A DNA stretch of 13,176 bases from Elusimicrobia bacterium CG08_land_8_20_14_0_20_44_26. GTDB lineage: Bacteria; CG03. The notes under the pieces are model-generated. The model ran no database searches, had not been told where the DNA came from, and saw only the letters and a list, made by a program, of their open reading frames with translations. Location of the stretch: assembly GCA_002779055.1 (NCBI GenBank), contig PEXM01000038.1, forward strand, positions 1 through 13,176, given 5' to 3'. Shown here in pieces: positions 5,218 to 11,577 of the stretch; within the stretch, counting starts at the first letter, position 1, and the number at the start of each line of letters is the position of its first letter. The translations under genes and the position numbers were made by a program.

Positions 5218-7420
5218 CCGGCCGCCCGGCGTTATCTTTCGCCCTCACAACGCCGTTTTCCTTGACAAGCGTTTTCGGTATCCAGAAACTGAAAGTGGAG
5301 CCCTTCCCAAAAACGGACTCGGCCTTTATTTTTCCGAGGTGGCACTCCACAATATACTTCGACACCGTAAGACCCAGCCCCGTCCCCGTTTTTTTTAACG
5401 CCGTATCGGCGACCTGGTGAAATTTCTCGAAAACGCGCTCCACTTCATCGGCGGGGATGCCCTTTCCCGTGTCTTTCACGGATACCCGCAATTTATTTTC
5501 ATCAGGCGCGTTATCCTCGACCAGAACGGTCACGCTTCCGCCGGCGGGCGTAAACTTCATTGCGTTTGAGACAAGATTGGTTATCACTCTTTCCATCAGG
5601 TTCTCATCCGCGGACACGGCATTTATAACGCCGGACGGGCAAAATTGAAGGTCCACTTTTTGGCTCTTCGCCTGGGGATAAAAAAAATCGGTCACGGTTT
5701 TGGCGAGTTTGTTGAAATCCACTTTGCCGAAATTCAGAACCATTTTCCCCGCTTCAAGCTTTGAGACGTCAAGAAGGTTGTTTATCATCGTCAGAAGTTT
5801 TCCGGACGATTCGTCTACTATTTTTAAAAAATTCTTCTGATCGTCGTTGAGAGAACCCATGCTCTCGTCCAGCAGAATCTCTAAAAATCCTCTAATGGAT
5901 GTCATCGGGCTTCTTAAATCATGCGTTATCGAATGAAGAAAATCTTCCTTCATTTTAGAGAGCTCTTTCTCAAGCGTTATGTCGCGCAAAGTGATTATGC
6001 TTCCGAGATTCACATCTTCGCGCGTCGTAACGGAGTATTTATCCGCCTCATAATATTTCGGCACATCATCCTTGGATAAATCAAGCTCGGTTTTCGGATT
6101 TTCTTCGTGCGATGAGAGCAATTCTCTCACACTTTCTTTCAAAGCGGGCTCCTTCAAAGTATCAACGAGCGGAAGCCCTAGGCACTTATCGTCAAGGAAA
6201 AGTATTTGCCTGCTTCTTGCATTTGCCATAATTATATTTTCGTTATGGTCAATCATAATTAGACCGTCTTTTATTGAATATACGAGTGCGTCTAATTTAT
6301 CCGCCTGCATCCGGTCGAACTTATTGAGTTCATCCATCATCTGGTTGAATATGCCGGCTAATTGTCCTATTTCATCTTTTGATTTTACTTTTACGGGCTC
6401 CGTAAAATCCCTTCTTGAAACCCTTGCGGCGGCGCGGGTCAGAGCTATTATGGGACGCGATATGCTTTTGGCAAGCAGAAAAGACGCGGAAAACGCAATA
6501 AGACAAATAACCAGTATCTGAATGTAAGTGTACGTTATAAGCTGCCGCGAAAAGGCATTTATTTCGTTCTTTACTCTCGCCACCTGCGCGTAAGCCGTGG
6601 TTTTTGTCTGCCAGACGACAACGCCCCATCCGGTAATCCGCGACATGCTTATCGCTCCTATCATCGGTATATTGTTGATTCCGTTAAAATCCCCTTTGCT
6701 CAAAGATGATTTTGAGGAAATAAATTCTTTAATGAGAAGAATAAAAGAAATATCTTTCATGGTCGTCATTTTCGCAGTGTCAGGGTGCAGAATTATTTTT
6801 CCCGTTGGTGAAACCGCAAAAACCTCCTCTCCTATCTGAGAAGGCGTGCTTTTTATTTTATCCAGAATGCTGCCTAAATCCACAGCCGCGTATATGTATT
6901 TATCTCTGTCGGTCTTGTATACAAAATCAACAACCGGCAAATCGTTGTAAAAATATACGTCTCCGAAAGCGAATCTTCCGCGGGCAATTTCCGAGACAAT
7001 TTTTGCCGCCTCTTCTTTTTCGTATTTCCACTCCCTCGGAACAATAATGTAAGGGTTGAATCCCGCATCAAGAAGCGCTATGGATAAAAATTCCCTGCTG
7101 CCGTTATATACGTCAATAAGCATTTTCTCTTTCCTTATAAAACTCGCGCCCGCGTCATCGGATGCATCCGAGAGTTTCGGAATGTTCCGCAGAACCGTGG
7201 AAAAATAATCATCTACCGAACCCGCCATCCATTCGGAAAGGCGGTTCTGTTTGTCAAGAATGGCTGTTTCAAGGGAATCGGAAGAAATGCTTTCAACATT
7301 TTTTGAAAGCTTTTTATTTATCATTACGGCCCTTACGCCCATCAGCGCAAGAGGCACGACGCTCAAAAAAATCATAACAAGAACGAATTTTCTGAAAAAA
7401 CCCGAGCGATTTGCTTTCAT
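5210..7420 (-). CDS. Membrane sensor histidine kinase (extracytoplasmic sensor, HAMP, PAS, HisKA, HATPase)
   Basis: A 736-residue kinase. TM1 is about 11-31 (FVLVMIFLSVVPLALMG), then a roughly 260-residue extracytoplasmic region that looks Cache-like (FLSIALLDAGFNPYIIV, VDFVYKTDRDKYIYAAVDL, GEEVFAVSPTGKIILHP). TM2 is about 296-317, HAMP 316-368, PAS 370-482 (LDALVYSIKDGLIMIDHNENIIMAN), HisKA with H500 (HSITHDLRSP), and HATPase with N615/N619 (NLVSNAMKF), D650/G652/G654 (VKDTGKGIP), an F box (FEKFHQV) and GTGLGLTVS (679-687). All catalytic motifs look intact. It should sense an external signal, autophosphorylate and pass phosphate to a receiver, probably the dual-REC protein two genes on. The ATG has no clear Shine-Dalgarno; a repeat GAACCGTCCCC lies just upstream, so initiation may be weak. 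Confidence 0.95.
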   Translation of the reverse strand: MKANRSGFFRKFVLVMIFLSVVPLALMGVRAVMINKKLSKNVESISSDSLETAILDKQNRLSEWMAGSVDDYFSTVLRNIPKLSDASDDAGASFIRKEKMLIDVYNGSREFLSIALLDAGFNPYIIVPREWKYEKEEAAKIVSEIARGRFAFGDVYFYNDLPVVDFVYKTDRDKYIYAAVDLGSILDKIKSTPSQIGEEVFAVSPTGKIILHPDTAKMTTMKDISFILLIKEFISSKSSLSKGDFNGINNIPMIGAISMSRITGWGVVVWQTKTTAYAQVARVKNEINAFSRQLITYTYIQILVICLIAFSASFLLAKSISRPIIALTRAAARVSRRDFTEPVKVKSKDEIGQLAGIFNQMMDELNKFDRMQADKLDALVYSIKDGLIMIDHNENIIMANARSRQILFLDDKCLGLPLVDTLKEPALKESVRELLSSHEENPKTELDLSKDDVPKYYEADKYSVTTREDVNLGSIITLRDITLEKELSKMKEDFLHSITHDLRSPMTSIRGFLEILLDESMGSLNDDQKNFLKIVDESSGKLLTMINNLLDVSKLEAGKMVLNFGKVDFNKLAKTVTDFFYPQAKSQKVDLQFCPSGVINAVSADENLMERVITNLVSNAMKFTPAGGSVTVLVEDNAPDENKLRVSVKDTGKGIPADEVERVFEKFHQVADTALKKTGTGLGLTVSKYIVECHLGKIKAESVFGKGSTFSFWIPKTLVKENGVVRAKDNAGRPGA

Positions 7421-7426
7421 AAGAAA

Positions 7427-7440
7427 GGGGACGGTTCTAA
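7427..7440 (-). repeat. Dispersed motif TTAGAACCGTCCCC, copy 1
   Basis: On the minus strand this sits seven bases before the histidine kinase ATG. The same motif, with one extra G (TTAGGAACCGTCCCC), lies three bases before the ATPase subunit D ATG at 9950-9964. Two near-identical 14-15 base copies just upstream of two start codons 2.5 kb apart suggest a small dispersed repeat or a shared signal. Confidence 0.55.
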
Positions 7441-7462
7441 TTCTTTTTTCAAAATCATATTT

Positions 7463-8191
7463 CTAAAACTTCTCCGCAATCTGCATAGAAGTTGTAACGT
7501 AAGATTCTGATTTATCGCTTTTTATTTCCTGCGGAAAAATAATAAGGGTTATTTCACCCTTTATGTTTTCGGTCCAGGACTTAAAATCAGCGATATTCTC
7601 AAAAAAAACGTATTCTTCAAATTTCTTCGTCATTTCCCTGCCCGCAAACACTTGCGATACGGGAAAATATTCCCCGAGCACGGAAGAAAGCCGCCGGACA
7701 TCTCTCTTCGTGGAAAAAGCGGCGACAGGAATGCCCTGTCTGAAATAACCGGCGAGCGCTTTTCTCAGAGATTCCTTTTTCTTCGGCAGGAAACCCGCAA
7801 AAATAAAATCCTTGATTTTTCTCGGGCAGACGCTCAAAAGAGCGCCAATCGCCGTAGGCCCCGGCACAGGCGAAACCGCGACACCTCTCTTCACTGTTTC
7901 CTTTATAAGAAGATGCCCCGGGTCGGAAACAGCGGGCGTCCCAGCGCTTACAATAAACACACATTTATCTTTTTCCGACAAAAGCGAAAAAATATAACCG
8001 GCTTTTTCAATGCTGTCGGCTGAATAAACCGCAATAAATTTGCCTTTAATGCCGAGAGCTGAAAGAAGTTTTCTGCACCTCTTTCTGTTCTCGCAGATTA
8101 TAGCGTCGGATGCCTCAAGAAACGCCTTTGCCCTGACTGAGACATCGCTCAGACAACCTATGGGCGTTGCTATAACTTTTAATTCTTTCAC
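7463..8191 (-). CDS. rsmI: 16S rRNA (cytidine-1402 2'-O)-methyltransferase RsmI
   Basis: A 242-residue protein of the tetrapyrrole-methylase-like fold. Recognisable RsmI blocks are VIATPIGCLSDVSVRA (6-21), VSAGTPAVSDPGHLLI (81-96), SPVPGPTAIGALLS (107-120), FAGFLPKKKESLRKAL (131-146), GREMTKKFEEYVF (184-196) and GEITLIIFP (212-220). RsmI methylates the ribose of C1402 in 16S rRNA using S-adenosylmethionine. It is divergent: the usual PIGNL is PIGCL, and the usual AEDTRxxxKLL block reads CENRKRCRKLL (33-43). It is also some 35-45 residues shorter than typical members, lacking most of the C-terminal tail. The GTG start (8191) has GAGGGA about six bases upstream, overlapping the stop of the HD-GYP gene ten bases before, so the two are co-transcribed. 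Confidence 0.9.
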   Translation of the reverse strand: MKELKVIATPIGCLSDVSVRAKAFLEASDAIICENRKRCRKLLSALGIKGKFIAVYSADSIEKAGYIFSLLSEKDKCVFIVSAGTPAVSDPGHLLIKETVKRGVAVSPVPGPTAIGALLSVCPRKIKDFIFAGFLPKKKESLRKALAGYFRQGIPVAAFSTKRDVRRLSSVLGEYFPVSQVFAGREMTKKFEEYVFFENIADFKSWTENIKGEITLIIFPQEIKSDKSESYVTTSMQIAEKF

Positions 8192-8201
8192 TCTTCCCTC
8201 T

Positions 8202-9329
8202 TCACCGCCGGGACATCTTTAAAAACTCCTTGACAACGCGCGGGTCAAACTGGCTTCCGGCAAAACGCAGAATTTCCTTCACGGCATCGCGTTTAGAGAG
8301 TGGCTCTCTGTACGGTCTTTTTGAAATCATCGCGTCCCACGCATCGCAGACCGAGACGATTCTGGCGCTTAACGGTATTTGACTTCCTTTGAGACCCAGG
8401 GGATATCCTTTACCGTTATACCATTCGTGATGAAACGCGATTATCGGCAAAAAATCCTTAAAATAATCCGACTTCGAAATAACGCCGCTTCCTTTTTCGG
8501 GGTGCTTTTGAATAATCTTTCTCTCGGAGGCAGAAAGCGCCGCCGGCTTTAAAAGAATCTCATCAGGTATGCTTATTTTGCCTATGTCATGTATTAGAGC
8601 CGCATTTCTTATTGAGTGGAGCCTATCCTCTCTAAAACCAAGGCGCCTGGCAAGACGGTATGAAAGATCTGCCACTCTTGAGGAATGGCCCTTTGTGGCA
8701 GGCATTCTTTCGTCCAGAGCTTTTGCCAGAGTCGCAATTGTATCCACATAAGCATTTTCCAGAGAACGCAAAAGATGCCTGTTCTCAATGATCATCGCCG
8801 CTTCGTCCGCAATAACGTTGAGAATATTCAACGCCTCAACGGTGAACGGTTTTCTTGACTTCCTGTTGTTCACGTTCAGCACTCCGATAATTCTGCCGTT
8901 TACCTTGAGCGGCACCGAAACAAAACTTTTTGAATAATATTTAATCCGGCTTTCTTTCTTAAACCTCGTGTCCTTTTCAATATCTTCGCAGAAAATAGAC
9001 CTCCCGCTTTCAAAGACCTTCCCCGCTATGCCCTCGCCGGGCTTTAAGGATGTTATTTTCACGACTTCTCTTGACAGACCCCTGGATGCGACAATTTCAA
9101 GTTTGCACCTGGCGCGATTAAAGAGCATCAACGAACCTATTCTCGTATCCATAATGTCCGTGGCTTCGGTAACAATAAGGTCATAAAGCTGCGCCGTTTT
9201 GCTTATGTTGTGGGAAAGGACGTTATACTCGTGCATATTCTCTACTAACTTTACGAGTTCTCCGAGTTGTTTCGCGGGCGTAGAGGATATAACCTTTTTG
9301 ACTTTCTTAACTTTGTTTAATTTTTTCAA
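8202..9329 (-). CDS. GAF and HD-GYP domain protein, probable cyclic di-GMP phosphodiesterase
   Basis: A 375-residue protein without signal peptide or membrane segments. Residues about 45-185 form a GAF domain (LKPGEGIAGKVFESGRSIFCEDIEKDTRF, SVPLKVNGRIIGVLNVNN). Residues about 195-375 form an HD-GYP domain with H215 (KGHSSRV), H247/D248 and K251 (LIHDIGKISIPDEIL), H276 (QKHPEKGSGVI), H300/H301 with NGKGYP (305-310) and D329 (VCDAWDAM), so the metal site and GYP motif look intact. Such proteins usually hydrolyse cyclic di-GMP; the GAF domain would gate activity with an unknown ligand. The N-terminus is very basic (KKLNKVKKVKK). The start appears to be TTG at 9329, overlapping the subunit D stop (TTGA); the next in-frame ATG is codon 32. 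No good Shine-Dalgarno is seen, so coupling is likely. Confidence 0.92.
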   Translation of the reverse strand: MKKLNKVKKVKKVISSTPAKQLGELVKLVENMHEYNVLSHNISKTAQLYDLIVTEATDIMDTRIGSLMLFNRARCKLEIVASRGLSREVVKITSLKPGEGIAGKVFESGRSIFCEDIEKDTRFKKESRIKYYSKSFVSVPLKVNGRIIGVLNVNNRKSRKPFTVEALNILNVIADEAAMIIENRHLLRSLENAYVDTIATLAKALDERMPATKGHSSRVADLSYRLARRLGFREDRLHSIRNAALIHDIGKISIPDEILLKPAALSASERKIIQKHPEKGSGVISKSDYFKDFLPIIAFHHEWYNGKGYPLGLKGSQIPLSARIVSVCDAWDAMISKRPYREPLSKRDAVKEILRFAGSQFDPRVVKEFLKMSRR

Positions 9330-9946
9330 TGGCTTCTCACAATTTCCTTCACCTTCATCAGTCGCACCGTGTTTGACCGCTCCATTTCATCTAACTTGAA
9401 ACTAATATATTTAACGGTTTCTGTAATATCGGGTATCATTATGTATTCAAGGGAGTTCACCCTTCTGCGTGTTGATGCGATTTCCCTGCAAAGCTCCTGA
9501 ATTTCAAAGAGAAGCAGGCCTGCTGAAACTATTGCGGCCATCAAATCACAAACCCCCTTTACCGCCCTATCCCAGTAAATTACGCTTTCCGAAGATTTAT
9601 AATTAAAGGGGTTCCCGTCCAAATGGACTCCAAAATCCGGCACTTTCAGATTGAAAAGAGTTTTTGCCCGCACATCCAGCCCCACCCGCGCGGTTGAACT
9701 TTTAGAGAGTAAAGAAGTTGTCTCATCCGATAGAAAACCGCTTCCGGCAATTGCCTGCGACAGGATCTTTTTCATTAAAGATGACGTTTTGTGGTACTGA
9801 CTAAAAAACTCGTCTTTCTTTTCAAGAAAAATTCTCATCAGTTCATCCTGTTTATCCTTCAGGAGCTTCCATCCGCGGCGGGCGAGAATGAGGGATTTCT
9901 TCAATTTCTGCATTTCCATTCTCGTGGCGCTTACATTCATCCTCAT
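9326..9946 (-). CDS. ntpD: V/A-type ATP synthase subunit D
   Basis: A 206-residue central-stalk subunit. The N-terminal helix begins MRMNVSATRMEMQKLKKSLILARRGWKLLKDKQDELMRIF, and the C-terminal helix includes TRRRVNSLEYIMIPDITETVKYISFKLDEMER (159-190); both are hallmark blocks of NtpD/AtpD, which forms the coiled-coil rotor shaft inside the A3B3 hexamer. Length fits the family. It follows subunit B as in many bacterial and archaeal operons. The ATG at 9946 has no good Shine-Dalgarno at the normal distance. Fifty bases upstream is a near-copy of its own start (ATGAGGTTGAATGTAA) that does have one, and that frame hits a stop after 11 codons. Subunit D is therefore probably translated by re-initiation from that short frame. 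Confidence 0.95.
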   Translation of the reverse strand: MRMNVSATRMEMQKLKKSLILARRGWKLLKDKQDELMRIFLEKKDEFFSQYHKTSSLMKKILSQAIAGSGFLSDETTSLLSKSSTARVGLDVRAKTLFNLKVPDFGVHLDGNPFNYKSSESVIYWDRAVKGVCDLMAAIVSAGLLLFEIQELCREIASTRRRVNSLEYIMIPDITETVKYISFKLDEMERSNTVRLMKVKEIVRSH

Positions 9947-9949
9947 ATT
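9931..9949 (-). repeat. Direct repeat at the subunit D start, copy in use
   Basis: This copy matches 9981-9999 at 17 of 19 positions, with a 50-base period. It carries the present ATG of subunit D (ATGAGGATGAATGTAA on the minus strand). Similarity seems to continue faintly further into the gene (AGCGCCACGAGAATGG against AACCGCCGAGGAAGG), as expected of an old tandem duplication. Confidence 0.6.
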
Positions 9950-9964
9950 GGGGACGGTTCCTAA
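9950..9964 (-). repeat. Dispersed motif TTAGGAACCGTCCCC, copy 2
   Basis: This lies between the two copies of the subunit D start, three bases before the present ATG. It matches the copy at 7427-7440 except for one extra G. It may be part of a small inserted element. Confidence 0.55.
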
Positions 9965-9996
9965 TACCTTCCTCGGCGGTTTACATTCAACCTCAT
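9961..9996 (-). promoter_or_regulatory. Short leader frame, relic of the original subunit D start
   Basis: ATG at 9996 opens MRLNVNRRGRY and stops at TAG (9963-9961), 14 bases before the present subunit D ATG. It is preceded by AAGGA five bases upstream, the best Shine-Dalgarno in this junction. MRLNV resembles the family N-terminus better than the present MRMNV does. It is either a decayed first copy of the gene start or a working leader peptide that feeds re-initiation. Confidence 0.5.
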
Positions 9997-9999
9997 TTT
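9981..9999 (-). repeat. Direct repeat at the subunit D start, upstream decayed copy
   Basis: This matches 9931-9949 at 17 of 19 bases. Its ATG (9996) and the AAGGA before it look like the original initiation site of subunit D, now followed by a broken reading frame. Confidence 0.6.
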
Positions 10000-10008
10000 A
10001 TTCCTTCA

Positions 10009-10087
10009 CCCCGTTAGAAATCCCCTGATACACATCTGCACCTTTTATTATAATCTGCCGGCCGCCTCCGCCGAATTTCTAACGGGG
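10009..10087 (-). mobile_element. 79-bp MITE-like element with terminal inverted repeats
   Basis: Perfect 13-bp terminal inverted repeats CCCCGTTAGAAAT (10009-10021) and ATTTCTAACGGGG (10075-10087) enclose 53 bases. Both ends are flanked by TTCA (10005-10008 and 10088-10091), a 4-bp target duplication. It carries no gene. It lies across the end of subunit B and supplies its last residues and stop codon. Removing the element and one TTCA restores, in silico, the reading ...KKYMKE-stop, with the stop two bases before a subunit D-like ATG and AAGGA placed as its ribosome site. Read in its two useful frames it encodes NPVRN at one end and GISNGV at the other, short tails that I recall in predicted proteins of candidate phyla; that recollection is unchecked. 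Confidence 0.8.
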
Positions 10088-11466
10088 TTCATATATTTTT
10101 TAATCTCTTCTTCCTTAACTCTTTTCAATTCCCTGCGCGGTATCATTTTTAGAATCTGCCATCCCAGATCAAGCGTCTGCTCAATGCTTCTTGACTCAAA
10201 AAGCGATTGATTGACGAACTTCTGCTCAAATTCGTCGGAAAAATTCGCAAACTTCACGTCATCTTCGGTAAGAGACGCTTCGCCGAGAATAAGCGCAAGT
10301 TCTTTGGCTTCTTTTCCTCTCGCATAACACGCAAAGAGCTGCGATGTGACATTGCCGTGGTCTTCACGGGTTTTCCCCTGGCCTATTCCTTTCTCCTTAA
10401 GCCTTGAAAGAGAGGGCAGCACATCAATCGGCGGATAAATGCCTTTTTTATTCATTGCGCGCGAAATAATAATCTGCCCTTCCGTAATGTAGCCCGTCAA
10501 ATCCGGTATCGGATGGGTTTTGTCGTCCTCCGGCATCGTCAGAATCGGTATCTGCGTGATGGAGCCGGGTTTGCCTTTAATTCTGCCGGCGCGCTCGTAA
10601 ATGGTCGCAAGGTCGGTATACATATATCCGGGGTAGCCCCGCCGCCCTGGAATTTCCTTTCTCGCGGCTGAAATTTCTCTCAAAGCGTCGCAGTAATTTG
10701 TCATATCCGTCAGGATAACAAGAACGTGCATGTCTTTTTCAAAAGCGAGATACTCCGCCGCCGTGAGAGCCACTCTGGGGGTTGCGATTCTCTCTATGGC
10801 GGGGTCGTCGGCGAGGTTGATGAACATAACGCTTCTCTCGAGCGCTCCCGTCCTTGCGAGGTCTTTCTGAAAAAAATTCGCCTCTTCAAAAGTTATGCCC
10901 ATTGCCGCAAAAACCACCGCAAAACCGCCGCCGTTCAAAGAAGAATCTTTCCCGCCAGGCACCCTCGCCTGACGGGCAATCTGCGCGGCGAGGTCGTTGT
11001 GCGGAAGACCCGAAGCCGAAAAAATCGGAAGTTTCTGGCCCCTCACAAGAGTCGTCATCGCATCTATCGCCGAGATGCCCGTCTCAATAAACTCTTTGGG
11101 ATAATCCCGCGCATAGGGATTTATGGGAGACCCGTCAATGTCAAGTTTCTTTTGGGCTACGACGGGGCCGCCGCCGTCTATGGGTTTTCCCACCCCGTTA
11201 AAAACCCTGCCAAGAAGTTCTTCGGAAACGCCGAAATGAAGCGTTTCCCCGAGGAAGGAAACGCCTGCATCCTCAAGATTAATTCCCTCCGTGCCTTCAA
11301 AAAGCTGTATGAGAGCGCTCTGCCGCGAAATGTCAAGAACCTTACCCATTCTCTCGTCTCCGTTTTGCAGGCGGATGTTTGCAACTTCCGAATAACCCAC
11401 GCCTTCTATATCCCACACTTTTATAAGCGGTCCCTGGACGCTTCTTATGCTTTTATATTCTTTCAT
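10048..11466 (-). CDS. ntpB: V/A-type ATP synthase subunit B
   Basis: The non-catalytic nucleotide-binding subunit of the V1/A1 head, 472 residues from the preferred start. Key blocks, numbered from that start: the degenerate P-loop region [21 protein letters not shown] (147-167), [14 protein letters not shown] (190-203), [28 protein letters not shown] (214-241), [16 protein letters not shown] (251-266), [21 protein letters not shown] (274-294) and [13 protein letters not shown] (344-356). I prefer ATG 11466 because [14 protein letters not shown] matches the family start; an in-frame ATG at 11517 would add 17 residues unlike the family. The last 13 residues ([13 protein letters not shown]) are encoded by the inserted element at 10009-10087 and replace the normal end after KKYM. 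Subunit D follows; subunit A, usually just upstream, is not there. Confidence 0.95.
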   Translation of the reverse strand: MKEYKSIRSVQGPLIKVWDIEGVGYSEVANIRLQNGDERMGKVLDISRQSALIQLFEGTEGINLEDAGVSFLGETLHFGVSEELLGRVFNGVGKPIDGGGPVVAQKKLDIDGSPINPYARDYPKEFIETGISAIDAMTTLVRGQKLPIFSASGLPHNDLAAQIARQARVPGGKDSSLNGGGFAVVFAAMGITFEEANFFQKDLARTGALERSVMFINLADDPAIERIATPRVALTAAEYLAFEKDMHVLVILTDMTNYCDALREISAARKEIPGRRGYPGYMYTDLATIYERAGRIKGKPGSITQIPILTMPEDDKTHPIPDLTGYITEGQIIISRAMNKKGIYPPIDVLPSLSRLKEKGIGQGKTREDHGNVTSQLFACYARGKEAKELALILGEASLTEDDVKFANFSDEFEQKFVNQSLFESRSIEQTLDLGWQILKMIPRRELKRVKEEEIKKYMNPVRNSAEAAGRL

Positions 11467-11480
11467 AACGTAGATACCCA

Positions 11481-11496
11481 CACAGGCATACCCGTG
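11481..11496. repeat. Hairpin just upstream of subunit B
   Basis: CACAGG and CCCGTG flank CATA, a 6-bp stem with one G-T pair, 15-30 bases before the preferred ATG of subunit B. It could hinder ribosome access or be the end of a small repeat. It is short, so chance is possible. Confidence 0.35.
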
Positions 11497-11577
11497 GCAC
11501 TTTGCCCTTTCCTCCATACTGATAAAACTTTTTCATTGCTCTATTTTCAAAACCAAATACATCACAGAAAAATAACT

